A stretch of 64,000 nucleotides of DNA. Source: Flavobacterium cellulosilyticum. GTDB taxonomy: Bacteria; Bacteroidota; Bacteroidia; Flavobacteriales; Flavobacteriaceae. The translations under genes were made by a program, and so were the position numbers. The DNA lies in assembly GCF_004349355.1 (NCBI RefSeq), contig NZ_SMFK01000012.1, positions 1-64,000 on the forward strand, read 5' to 3'. Positions 26,961-35,724 of this stretch are shown piece after piece. A model generated the notes under the pieces. It had not been told where the DNA came from, ran no database searches, and saw only the letters and a program-made list of their open reading frames with translations. Position 1 is the first letter of the stretch. Each line of letters opens with the position of its first letter.

Positions 26961-28325
26961 ATGCAGCAAGAAAATTCTATAAATAAGGTCACCGAAGGCG
27001 ATATCAATCTGACCGAGGCACGTATCGATTGGTTAGCCACAGCGGTTGATGAAAAGACAAAAGCACTTTTAGATAAAGATGCCCGATATTTTTTTCATCA
27101 GGCTTTGTCAACGCCTTGTCTGGATGTTTTAAATGATTGCAGTGATGCGAGTATTACCTCCATTTCAGGTAAAAAATACTATGATTTTCATGGAAACAAC
27201 CTTCATCAAATAGGATATTCGAATCCTACACTGATTGAAAATATTACCGCTCAGTTACAAAGTTTGTCTTTTTCTCCAAGAAGATTCACAAACGAACCCG
27301 CCATTAATTTTGCTGAGAAATTAGCCAGTTTATGCCCCGGAAGTTTAAATAGAATCCTCTTAACGCCAAACGGAAGTTCCGCGGTGGGAATCGCCTTGAA
27401 ATTAGCGCGGGCCATAACTAAAAAGTTTAAAGTTGTTTCCTTTTGGGACTCTTTTCATGGCGCTTCTTTGGATGCAATCAGTGTTGGTGGTGAGTCGGCT
27501 TTTAGAGAATATATGGGACCATTATTGCCAGGGGTCGAACGAATTCCTCCTCCGATAACTTATCGTGGTATTTTCGAAAACAATGAAAATAAATGTTTAG
27601 AATACCTCGAATATGTTTTTGAAAAAGAGTGTGATATCGGTGCTTTTATAGTGGAAACTATTAGAAATACCGATGTGCAAATTCCATCGAAACATTTTTG
27701 GAAAGAGGCGAGAAAACTCTGTAATAAATATGGTGTTTTATTAATCTTAGATGAAATACCAATTGCTTTGGGCAGAACTGGAAAAATGTTCGCTTTTGAA
27801 CATTATGATATCGAACCTGACATTTTGTGTTTAGGCAAAGGTTTAGGTGGAGGCATATTTCCACAGGCGGCCATAGTTACCCGAGATGAATATAATGTTT
27901 TTGGCTCAATTTCTCTGGGACATTATACCCACGAAAAAAGTCCTATAGGTTCAATCGCCGGTCTGAGTACCATTCAATTCATTGAAGAAAATAATTTACT
28001 AGCAAAAGTACAAGAGGATGCTATTTATATGCAATCCGAGTTAATGAGGTTACAAGAAAAATGCTTACTTATTGGAAATGTTCGCGGGATCGGGCTTTTG
28101 TGGGGCATAGAATTAGTAAAAGACAGAGTCACAAAAGAAAAAGCGATTGATGAGGCCGAAAAAGTAATGTATGCTTGTTTAAAGCGTGGTCTTAGTTTTA
28201 AAGTTTCGGCGGGAAATGTATTACAATTGTCTCCAGCATTAACGATTTGTAGGGAAGATTTAGAGGAAGCATTACAGATTTTAGAAGAAAGTCTAACGAT
28301 AGTACAATTTCAAAATATAAAATAA
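26961..28325 (+). CDS. pbfA: PbfA-type (R)-1-hydroxy-2-aminoethylphosphonate ammonia-lyase
   Basis: 454-aa class III aminotransferase-fold PLP enzyme. GSSAV at 138-142 binds the cofactor phosphate, Asp264 (LILDE) the pyridine nitrogen, and Lys293 (LGKGLGGG) forms the Schiff base. The N-terminal stretch EGDINLTEARIDWL...ARYFFHQALSTPCLDVL and FSPRRFTNEPAI match, from memory, PbfA, which eliminates ammonia from hydroxy-aminoethylphosphonate to give phosphonoacetaldehyde, rather than ordinary transaminases. A FAD oxidoreductase and a PhnX-like hydrolase downstream in the same operon strongly support this. A 2-aminoethylphosphonate:pyruvate transaminase role is the main alternative, but PhnW is a different fold class. 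Confidence 0.8.
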   Translation: MQQENSINKVTEGDINLTEARIDWLATAVDEKTKALLDKDARYFFHQALSTPCLDVLNDCSDASITSISGKKYYDFHGNNLHQIGYSNPTLIENITAQLQSLSFSPRRFTNEPAINFAEKLASLCPGSLNRILLTPNGSSAVGIALKLARAITKKFKVVSFWDSFHGASLDAISVGGESAFREYMGPLLPGVERIPPPITYRGIFENNENKCLEYLEYVFEKECDIGAFIVETIRNTDVQIPSKHFWKEARKLCNKYGVLLILDEIPIALGRTGKMFAFEHYDIEPDILCLGKGLGGGIFPQAAIVTRDEYNVFGSISLGHYTHEKSPIGSIAGLSTIQFIEENNLLAKVQEDAIYMQSELMRLQEKCLLIGNVRGIGLLWGIELVKDRVTKEKAIDEAEKVMYACLKRGLSFKVSAGNVLQLSPALTICREDLEEALQILEESLTIVQFQNIK

Positions 28326-28330
28326 ATAAA

Positions 28331-29431
28331 ATGAAAAAATCAATTTTATTGATTAGCCTATTTACAGTATTCTTTTTAGGAGCTCAGGCACAGCAAAAAA
28401 CGGAAACTAAAAAACCGAAAATTATATTAATCACCTTAGATGGTTTCCGATGGCAAGAATTATTTACTGGAGCCGATGCTAATCTAATTGCTAATAAGGA
28501 ATATGTTGAAGATACGTTAGAGTTGAAGAAACATTTTTGGAGAGCAACTCCAGAAGATCGAAGGAAAGTATTGATGCCATTTTTTTGGAATGAAGCGGTT
28601 ATGATGGGACAAATTCACGGTAACAGAAATTTGGGAAGCAATGTTAATTTAACAAATAGCCTGTGGTTTTCGTATCCTGGATATAACGAAATATTATCAG
28701 GAGTGGCGGACGATAAACGAATCAAGAGTAATGATAAAATTAATAATCCTAATACAACAGTTTTAGAAAAAATTAATAATAGACCTCAATATAGTGGCAA
28801 AGTAGCTGCTTTTGGTAGCTGGGATGTATTTCCTTATATTATAAATGAAGAACGTTCAGGAATTCCTGTAAATGCAGGTTTTGAAACCGCAAAATCAAAT
28901 AATCTTTCAGATAGAGAAGTGTTTTTAAATGAGCTGCAGTCTAAAGTTCCATCGCCTTGGCGATCGGTAAGATTAGATGCCTTTACGTCAAATTACGCCT
29001 TGGAATACATGAAAAAAGAGCATCCTGAATTGGTCTATATTTCTTATGGAGAAACGGATGATTTTGCACATGATGGGAAGTACGATGCGTATTTAAAATC
29101 GGCACATACCGCAGATGCTTTGATAAAAGAGTTGTGGAGCTTTACTCAAGAGGACCCTTTTTATAAAGACAACACGGTTTTTATTCTTTCTACTGATCAT
29201 GGTCGCGGTACTCAGCCATTAAACACATGGAAAAGTCACGGATCGGATATCGGTGGCGCAGACCAAGTTTGGTTAGCTGTTTTTGGGAATGGTGTAGAAA
29301 AATTAGGAGAAATAGCATCAAAGGAGCAATTATATAGTAATCAAATCGCTCCAACTATACTACATATTTTGGATGATTCTGTTCAGGATAGTGAAATGAA
29401 AGGAAAAGCGATAAAAGTATTTACAAACTAA
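28331..29431 (+). CDS. alkaline-phosphatase-superfamily hydrolase, periplasmic
   Basis: 366-aa secreted protein, signal peptide 1-21 (FFLGAQAQ). Motifs: LITLDGFRWQELFTG (first metal Asp), NSLWFSYPGYNEILSG (Ser/Thr nucleophile region), YGETDDFAHDGKYDAY and LSTDHGRG with KSHGSDIGGADQ (remaining metal ligands). It belongs to the phosphoglyceromutase/phosphopentomutase-like branch usually annotated simply as alkaline phosphatase family. It starts 5 bases after pbfA and overlaps the next start by one base. In this operon it may cleave phosphonate monoesters or phosphodiesters in the periplasm before inner-membrane transport. The exact substrate is unknown. Confidence 0.82.
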   Translation: MKKSILLISLFTVFFLGAQAQQKTETKKPKIILITLDGFRWQELFTGADANLIANKEYVEDTLELKKHFWRATPEDRRKVLMPFFWNEAVMMGQIHGNRNLGSNVNLTNSLWFSYPGYNEILSGVADDKRIKSNDKINNPNTTVLEKINNRPQYSGKVAAFGSWDVFPYIINEERSGIPVNAGFETAKSNNLSDREVFLNELQSKVPSPWRSVRLDAFTSNYALEYMKKEHPELVYISYGETDDFAHDGKYDAYLKSAHTADALIKELWSFTQEDPFYKDNTVFILSTDHGRGTQPLNTWKSHGSDIGGADQVWLAVFGNGVEKLGEIASKEQLYSNQIAPTILHILDDSVQDSEMKGKAIKVFTN

Positions 29432-30735
29432 TGCAAAAGTTAGCGAAAAAATCAAATATTCCTTTTGTACTAAATGCTTCACTAGCTTCGTTTGGGGCTT
29501 ACTTTTGTATGTATGCCTTCAGAAAACCCTTCAGTGTAGCCACATTTGAAGGTATGGAAGTGTTTCATATTGATTATAAAATTATTTTAATCATCGCCCA
29601 AGTAATAGGTTATGCGCTTTCTAAATTTATTGGGATTAAAGTGGTTTCCGAATTAAAAGCAAACCAACGCGTGTATTATTTGTTGGGATTAATTCTCATC
29701 GCCGAGCTGGCTTTGGTTTTATTTGCTTTGGTACCAAAACCATATAATGTTATCTTCATGTTCCTGAATGGGGTTCCTTTGGGAATGATTTGGGGGATTG
29801 TTTTTTCGTATCTTGAAGGACGTAAATTCACCGAAATATTAGGGGTTTCTTTAAGCACTAGCTTTATAGTTTCTAGTGGTGTAGTGAAATCAGTTGGTCT
29901 TTTTGTGATGACTTCTTGGGGTTTTTCGCAGTTTTGGATGCCTGCCATTACAGGGGCTTTATTTGTCGTGCCTTTATTGTTTTTTACTTGGTTATTAGAA
30001 CGAATTCCAAAACCGACCCAAGAAGATATCGAACTGCGTTCCGAGCGCATTCCCATGACAGGAAAAGATAGGAAAAGATTATTATTGCAGTTTTTATTTC
30101 CAATAACTATTTGGGTTTTGTTTTACACTTTGCTGACGTCTTTTAGAGATTTTAGAGACAATTTTTCCCGTGAATTATGGGATACAATTGGGTACAAAGG
30201 GGATGTATCAGTATATTCCAGTTCAGAAACATTGGTTGCTTGCATCGTATTATTGGTTTTGGGTTTTGCATTTTATTTTAAGGATAATATGAAAGCGTTA
30301 TTATTTTACCAATTTTTGCTTTTGGTTGGATCCTTTTCATTAGGTTTTTCAACCTATTTATTTCACACAGGATATCTGAACCCATATACTTGGATGGTCA
30401 TTTCAGGCTTTGGATTATACATTTGTTATGTGCCTTTTAACTGTTTGCTTTTTGATCGTTTTATTGGTGCTTTCCGGATCAAAGGCAATGCCGGATTTTT
30501 GATTTACCTTGCTGATGCCTTTGGTTATCTGGGAAGTGTTATTGTTTTATTGTATAAAAATTTTGGACAATCAAGTTTGTCTTGGCTTGAATTTTTCATG
30601 TACAGCGCGTATTCGGTGGCAGGAATTGGGTTCCTTTTAACCATCAGTTCCATTCTTTATTTAAATGGAAAATTTAAAATGCATAAAGAGAGTAGTATAA
30701 ATTATAAATTAGTATTAGATGAAACCAATGTATGA
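29431..30735 (+). CDS. DUF5690-family MFS-type inner-membrane transporter
   Basis: 434-aa protein with about 12 hydrophobic segments and a central cytoplasmic loop around residues 195-215, the MFS layout. It matches the DUF5690 family as I remember it (FCMYAFRKPFSVATFEG near the N-terminus). The R-K motif in helix 1 recalls the phosphate-binding arginines of organophosphate:phosphate antiporters such as GlpT and UhpT. Its operon position, between periplasmic phosphoesterases and cytoplasmic phosphonate enzymes, suggests it carries aminoethylphosphonate or a related compound across the inner membrane. The ATG overlaps the previous stop, so translation is probably coupled. Transport substrate is inference. 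Confidence 0.75.
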   Translation: MQKLAKKSNIPFVLNASLASFGAYFCMYAFRKPFSVATFEGMEVFHIDYKIILIIAQVIGYALSKFIGIKVVSELKANQRVYYLLGLILIAELALVLFALVPKPYNVIFMFLNGVPLGMIWGIVFSYLEGRKFTEILGVSLSTSFIVSSGVVKSVGLFVMTSWGFSQFWMPAITGALFVVPLLFFTWLLERIPKPTQEDIELRSERIPMTGKDRKRLLLQFLFPITIWVLFYTLLTSFRDFRDNFSRELWDTIGYKGDVSVYSSSETLVACIVLLVLGFAFYFKDNMKALLFYQFLLLVGSFSLGFSTYLFHTGYLNPYTWMVISGFGLYICYVPFNCLLFDRFIGAFRIKGNAGFLIYLADAFGYLGSVIVLLYKNFGQSSLSWLEFFMYSAYSVAGIGFLLTISSILYLNGKFKMHKESSINYKLVLDETNV

Positions 30736-31882
30736 TCTTATAGTTGTTGGCAGCGGTGTTTTAGGTAGTTTTCATGCTTATCATGCCTTAAAAAAAGGCC
30801 TTCGGGTGGCTCTTATAGAAAAAGATAAAATGCCAAAAGGAGCAACTATTCAAAATTTTGGACAAGTAGTTCCTTCGGGAATGGACACAAAATGGCAAGC
30901 CTATGGAAGAGAAAGTTTAGCGATTTATAAAGAAATTCAAAGTCAATTTGATATTTCAATTCGGCAAAATGGATCTGTATATTTAGCTTCAAATGAGGAA
31001 GAAGTACAGCTAATAGAAGAGTTGTCTCACATCAATCAATCCAATAATTACCAATCTCATTTGTTGACTAAGCAGCAATGTTTATATAAATATTCGTGTT
31101 TACGTTCTGATTATGTAAAAGCAGGATTGTTTTTTCCGGAAGAAGTTACCGTGGAACCGCGAACGATGATTTACAGGCTGCAAGAGTTTATGATTCAGAA
31201 TATGGGGCTAAAACTAATTACGAATACCAGTATTATTAATTGTGAATCGACGCCAAACGGAGTCTCTCTTTCGAGTGCTGCTAATGAGGATTTTTTAGCC
31301 AGTAAAGTGATTATTTGTAACGGTAGTGAATTTAAAAACTTATATCCAAAACTCTTTAACGAAAGTGATTTAGAAGTTTCTAAGTTGCAAATGATGCAGA
31401 CGAAGCCACAAAAAAATTATGTTCTTCCGGGATCAATACTTACAGGTTTGTCCATTAGAAGATACGAGGCGTTTTATGAATGTCCGTCCTTTAAATCAAT
31501 CAAGGCAAAAGAAGATCCCCATTCATTAGAGAAAAAATGGGGTGTCCATATTTTATTCAAACAAGCGGCTGATGGTTCTGTCATTTTGGGTGATTCTCAT
31601 CATTATGCTGAGGCTAAGAATATAGATGATTTGGGTTTTGATTTGGACATGGATATTGATAATTTCATGATACAAGAAGCCAAAAAAATCATCGATTTAC
31701 CTAATTATGAGATTCAAAATAGATGGTATGGCACCTATTCGCAATGCAAGACCAAAGATATTTTTGAGCATACAATAGACGATAATATTCATATTATAAC
31801 AGGAATAGGAGGAAAGGGAATGACGGGTAGTGCTGGATTTTCAAAAGAAAATATTAATAAAATTTTTAATAGAAAAGAATGA
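30719..31882 (+). CDS. TIGR03364-type FAD-dependent oxidoreductase of phosphonate loci
   Basis: 387-aa DAO-type flavoprotein. The dinucleotide fold is at the N-terminus (DLIVVGSGVLGSFHAYHAL; GxGxxG) with the acidic residue at LIEKDKMPKG. The C-terminal FAD motif is HIITGIGGKGMTGSAG. It resembles the TIGR03364 family that accompanies PhnX-like hydrolases; members such as PbfD oxidise aminoethylphosphonate or its N-methyl derivative to phosphonoacetaldehyde. It overlaps the transporter gene by 17 bases and the hydrolase gene by 4, so the three are tightly coupled. Together with PbfA it offers a second route to phosphonoacetaldehyde. Start could be Met1 or Met4. Confidence 0.8.
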   Translation: MKPMYDLIVVGSGVLGSFHAYHALKKGLRVALIEKDKMPKGATIQNFGQVVPSGMDTKWQAYGRESLAIYKEIQSQFDISIRQNGSVYLASNEEEVQLIEELSHINQSNNYQSHLLTKQQCLYKYSCLRSDYVKAGLFFPEEVTVEPRTMIYRLQEFMIQNMGLKLITNTSIINCESTPNGVSLSSAANEDFLASKVIICNGSEFKNLYPKLFNESDLEVSKLQMMQTKPQKNYVLPGSILTGLSIRRYEAFYECPSFKSIKAKEDPHSLEKKWGVHILFKQAADGSVILGDSHHYAEAKNIDDLGFDLDMDIDNFMIQEAKKIIDLPNYEIQNRWYGTYSQCKTKDIFEHTIDDNIHIITGIGGKGMTGSAGFSKENINKIFNRKE

Positions 31883-32562
31883 AAAAAAGAATAGAATTAG
31901 TGGTCTTTGACATGGCTGGAACAACAATAGATGAAGATAATGTGGTATATAAAACAGTACAAAAAGTAATTAATAACCAAGGCTATAGTGTTACTTTAGC
32001 TGAGGTTTTAAAATATGCAGCTGGAAAAGAAAAGCATCAAGCGATAAAAGATGTTTTAAAAGAGTGTACTGCTTTAATTTCGGTAGATAGTATAGCAGAA
32101 AAGGCATTTTCTAATTTCAAAACAGCCTTAGAAATAGCTTATAATACTTTAGAAATAAAGACTTTTGAAGGGACAGAACAACTTTTTAAAGATTTAAGAA
32201 AAAGTCAAATAAAAGTGGTTTTAAATACAGGATATAATCGCAAAATCGCCAATTTATTGTTAGAAAAACTAGGGTGGATAGTTGGTGAAACTATTGATGG
32301 ATTAGTAACAGCAGATGATGTTGTAAATGGACGACCGGAGGGAGATATGATATTATTGGCTATGAAAGAACAAGGTGTAACTGATCCAGAAAAGGTTTTA
32401 AAAGTGGGAGACTCTGCAATAGATATTGAAGAAGGCAAAAATGCCAATTGCGGTATTACTGTTGGTGTTCTTTCCGGGGCACAAACCAGAGAACAGATTC
32501 AAAATGCCAATCCTAGTTATATTTTAGACAGTATAACTGAATTGAGGGCCATACTCTTATAA
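31879..32562 (+). CDS. PhnX-like phosphonatase (HAD superfamily, TIGR03351 type)
   Basis: 227-aa HAD hydrolase. Motif I is VVFDMAGTTIDEDN with nucleophile Asp11; the Met in place of the Trp of classical PhnX (FDWAGT) is typical of the PhnX-like TIGR03351 branch. The cap carries AAGKEKHQAI, where Lys50 or Lys52 may form the Schiff base with phosphonoacetaldehyde. Later motifs are LNTGYNRK and VGDSAIDIEEGKNA. It would cleave the carbon-phosphorus bond of phosphonoacetaldehyde to phosphate and acetaldehyde, the last step of the pathway. Final gene of the operon, overlapping the FAD enzyme by 4 bases and followed by a terminator. Confidence 0.82.
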   Translation: MKKRIELVVFDMAGTTIDEDNVVYKTVQKVINNQGYSVTLAEVLKYAAGKEKHQAIKDVLKECTALISVDSIAEKAFSNFKTALEIAYNTLEIKTFEGTEQLFKDLRKSQIKVVLNTGYNRKIANLLLEKLGWIVGETIDGLVTADDVVNGRPEGDMILLAMKEQGVTDPEKVLKVGDSAIDIEEGKNANCGITVGVLSGAQTREQIQNANPSYILDSITELRAILL

Positions 32563-32585
32563 TTTGTTTCATTTGTTTTTTGTTT

Positions 32586-32625
32586 AACTCTCCTTTTTGA
32601 TTAACTAATTAGGAGAGTTTTTTTA
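32586..32625 (+). terminator. terminator at the end of the phosphonate operon
   Basis: AACTCTCCT (586-594) pairs with AGGAGAGTT (611-619), followed by TTTTT. The mirror A-tract is weak, but the hairpin may also serve the convergent XRE-cupin gene ending at 32640. Confidence 0.8.
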
Positions 32626-32639
32626 TGCTTTTTCGAGAA

Positions 32640-33206
32640 TTATATAAAAAAGTAAAGTACTAACATTTTTGCGAATGTTTTACTTCTATTGATTGGGACG
32701 TGTGGTATTCTTCCGTCAAAAAAAATAGAGTCACCTTCTTTTAATAATACTTCTTCATCGCCAATAGTATAGATACATTCTCCAGAAAGCATGTATTTGA
32801 ATTCATACGCATCTGTTTCTACTTTTTCTCTCTGAGAATTGGGTTGTACTTCAAGCAACACAGCTTCAAAACCTAAAGAAGAAAGTTGTTTTCCGAAAAT
32901 ATATTTATAGGCAAAGCCTTTGGCATCATCTTCTTTTTCGATAATTGCATTATCTTGACTGCGAGAGATGATATAATTATTTTCAGGAGTATTGGACATA
33001 TCCTCAAAAAAATCACATACTTCAACTTCCAAAGCATTAATTATACTCAGTAAAACAGGTAGAGATGGAATGGTTCTACCATTTTCAATTCTTGATATTA
33101 GTCCATTACTTACTTTTGCATCAGAGGCAACAGTACTAATTGTTTTTTTATTTTTTTTTCGAATGTCTTTAATTCTTTTCCCTATACCTAGTAAATAATC
33201 ATTCAT
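32640..33206 (-). CDS. XRE-cupin transcriptional regulator
   Basis: 188-aa regulator with an N-terminal HTH_XRE (residues 8-65; ISTVASDAKVSNGLISRIEN) and a C-terminal small-molecule-sensing cupin (about 105-185; AYEFKYMLSGECIYTIGDEE, GDSIFFDGRIPHVP). It is convergent with the phosphonate operon. Regulators of this build usually bind a pathway metabolite through the cupin, so it is the natural candidate to sense the phosphonate or its product and to act on the paired palindromes at 20636-20689. That link is inferred. Confidence 0.85.
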   Translation of the reverse strand: MNDYLLGIGKRIKDIRKKNKKTISTVASDAKVSNGLISRIENGRTIPSLPVLLSIINALEVEVCDFFEDMSNTPENNYIISRSQDNAIIEKEDDAKGFAYKYIFGKQLSSLGFEAVLLEVQPNSQREKVETDAYEFKYMLSGECIYTIGDEEVLLKEGDSIFFDGRIPHVPINRSKTFAKMLVLYFFI

Positions 33207-33387
33207 GGATTCTTTGGATTTAATACGAATATCTATATTTCGATTGAGATAAAAAAGAAAGGCTTGCTTTTTTATATGTAAAATAAGAGTTTATTTGTGT
33301 CATTTTATTATGTATTTTAATTTTTATACAGAACAAATAATTTTGAATAACTTTTCCTTGAAAATTTGATAGCTAAAAAAATAATTT

Positions 33388-33590
33388 CTATCCAATTATG
33401 AGCGGTTCTACCTGATCCATTTTTAGACTTGTGTATTGGCAGAATTCTCCCACAGACACAAACTCATTATGTAGCTTGTTGAGCTCTTTTCTTATGTTTT
33501 GCAACATCTAATGCTTTGACGATAACTCTTTCCAGTTATGCGTTGCATATCCTTTGGGAAGATGAATAATCTCTTGGTTTCCGTTCTCAT
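33388..33590 (-). pseudogene. small HTH-like protein, copy 3, one-base deletion
   Basis: From the ATG at 33590 the frame reads KRLFIFPKDMQRITGKSYRQ, matching the intact 67-aa gene at 43056. After SIR the frame shifts, and the remainder (MLQNIRKELNKLHNEFVSVG, then EFCQYTSLKMDQVEPLIIG) continues to a stop at 33388. The full span is 203 bases against 204 for the intact gene, so a single-base deletion explains the break. The leader with AATCAAAGCATGATCAAAG is conserved upstream. Confidence 0.7.
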
Positions 33591-33742
33591 ACTTTATCTA
33601 TTACTTTGATCATGCTTTGATTGGTTCTATAGTGCTATTTTTCAGAATGTGGTGTAGTAAAATTAATCAAAAAAAGGATTCATTTATTCAGATTGAAACA
33701 ATGATTGGAATTTTTTATTTATTCGATATGATTGTCTGTTTT

Positions 33743-33945
33743 TAAAAATTCCCTTGTGTTGGCAGGCGCCAAGGTATGTAAAACATTTATGGTACTTGGT
33801 TTACCTTTCCGAGATTAAGGTTTTATTTACCTTGTTCTATTTTACGAACAACAGTCAGTGCCACACCTGCGTGTTCCGCAAAGGCGTCCTGTGTGAGGTT
33901 TATCTCATTCCTTTTCTCTTTTACAAAATCGGAGATTGTCCTCAT
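33743..33945 (-). pseudogene. HipB/y4mF-like XRE antitoxin, stops in frame
   Basis: From the ATG at 33945 the minus strand gives TISDFVKEKRNEINLTQDAF and AEHAGVALTVVRKIEQGK, a typical y4mF-type antitoxin HTH. A TAA then replaces the glutamate expected after EQGK, and a second stop interrupts NLNLGKVNQVP. No HipA-like kinase remains; the next sequence upstream is a dead insertion element. It is a decayed antitoxin whose toxin has been lost. Confidence 0.7.
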
Positions 33946-34009
33946 AGCTATATGCTTTTGCAACGATTATAAACAAATACAGTTGATTATATGTAATAGC
34001 ATATAATTC

Positions 34010-35040
34010 ATGCGAATCAAGGGTTGAAAAAAAGTTAAAAAAAGAAAGATATATCTTTTAAATAGTTGGTTTAATCACCTGATAATCAGTGTATTTATTG
34101 TGTATTCAGCGCACATTAAAATATAAGATTAATCAGCCTAGAGCACTAAAATTAATAAAAATCTACTCCATAATCTGCGACAGATTTGAAAAAGTTTTAA
34201 AATATATTTGCGAACGTTTTAGTAATAACCTTAAACAAGATTAAACAGACCAAGAGATTATGGCTATTTATCTATTTGTAGTTCAAGAAGAGCAATGTTT
34301 TGGCGTCAAACTAATTCACAAATAGGCATGTGACTATTTGCTAGATTGGTTTGCAAAACTCGTTTCATATGCTGGTTTTTCTAATCATCTTAATCAATTG
34401 TCGGAAGCTTTTAGAAGTTTTACAACTTCGTCATTTGAAGATTTTCTACCTCCTGGCAGTTTTCCTAATCAAAGTTTACTGGATTCAATGCCGATAATTA
34501 CTTGTTCAGGAAAGCGAAACGGAAAAGTAGCCAAAAATTTGACCGACAAAGGATATTGTTCTACCAAAAGCTTGTATTATTATGGTGCGAAATTACAAAC
34601 ATTGGCTTTTAGGCGTTTAGATAAAATCCCCTTTCCTGAAGAAATTCAAATAACTCCTGCCACAGTAAATGATTTAACCGTTTTTAAAGAAGCTTAGTCA
34701 GAGAAAACTAACAGAATTTTATATGGAGATAAAACATACAATAATCTAGATTTTTTTACTGAATTAGAGCAAGAAAAAAAATCAATTATGATGACGCCAA
34801 TCAAAGGAATCAAAGGGCAATGTCAGCAAAACAAAATAGAAATAAAACTGCAAATGACTTGTTTTCAACAGCAGTATCAAGAGTTAAGTAACCCACAGAA
34901 TCCTTATTTAATTGGCTAATTCAAAAAACGGACATTCAAAAAGCAAGTAAAGCAATATCTACCAAATTGCTGTTGATTCATATCTTCGGTAAAATCGCTT
35001 CTGCTTTTATAAACTTAATATTTTAACCCTTGATTTGCAT
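34010..35040. mobile_element. dead IS982-family insertion sequence
   Basis: Imperfect terminal inverted repeats, ATGCGAATCAAGGGTT at 34010-34025 and, inverted, AACCCTTGATTTGCAT at 35025-35040 (one mismatch in 16), bound about 1031 bp, the usual size of IS982 elements. Inside is a broken DDE transposase. I could not find a clear target-site duplication. The element lies next to the HipB-like pseudogene and may have contributed to its loss of expression. Confidence 0.7.
34338..34870 (+). pseudogene. IS982 transposase, interrupted
   Basis: The frame from 34338 gives LLDSMPIITCSGKR...NLTDKGYCSTKSLYYYGAKL, the catalytic region of IS982-type DDE transposases (LIDSMPI; DKGYC; YYGxKLH). It stops at 34697 where FKEA should continue. 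The next codons (ILYGDKTYNN) resume the family sequence, with the second Asp, for about 170 more bases before further stops. The N-terminal third (upstream to about 34050) is also broken. Not functional. Confidence 0.7.
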
Positions 35041-35724
35041 TATTATCAATTTAGCAGCAATGGGGTTGCATGTTTAATATTAGGTTACCAAATTGAATTG
35101 GCAAAAGCTAGATGGGCTTTCGCCACTTTAACATCAACTGTTTCCTCTGTCATTTCTTCGAATGACTTCACTGTCTTGTTTGTGTTTGGATTAACTGTTT
35201 GTATGGACATATTGATTCGTATTTAATTACATAGTATACGGAAATATTCCGCAACCGTTTTGAAATCATTTCCAAAAGAATACATCAATTTGATTGCTCT
35301 AAATGGATCCGCTACAATTTATTTGTATGACTTTAATGCGATTTTAGTGAAGGTACAAACTTAACCTGGTAATGCTATTGCACAATTACGGGCAATGGTT
35401 GCATAATTCCCACAACAAGAAAATTGGGGGTGGTAAAAATTAATACGACGTAGGGTTTACTTGAGAAAATGGTTTGTGCTTTTCTCATTTCTAGCAATCT
35501 GTTTGTGACTGGAAATTCTCTTCACTTGATGCGAAATTTTGGTATTTGCTGGTTTATTTTCCAATCCAGTTTCAACAAAAAAAATAGAGTCAAATTGTAT
35601 TCCATTAACTTTCTTGCTATTCCTTGTCTAAAAAAGAACAGTTCTGCGATTAAAGTTCTGATGCATATACATATAATGAATAGCATGTTGGGAATATTGC
35701 CTAAACATCGATAAAAAATTACTA
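35041..35724. other. decayed intergenic region
   Basis: No intact gene is convincing here. One plus-strand frame around 35260-35435 reads SFPKEYINLIALNGSATIYL and continues across two stop codons to PQQENWGW, suggesting a broken gene I cannot name. GAAAATTGGGGGT at about 35419-35431 also occurs at 8997-9009 beside the IS3 remnant and could be a mobile-element end. Confidence 0.3.

Noticed and set aside
33754..33972. 72-codon plus-strand open frame
   Set aside because: It is the antisense of the HipB/y4mF-like pseudogene, whose protein similarity is clear on the minus strand.
35035..35714. Plus-strand frames of 63 and 81 codons beyond the IS982 remnant
   Set aside because: Their sequences lack motifs; another frame shows a broken gene, so these are shadows.
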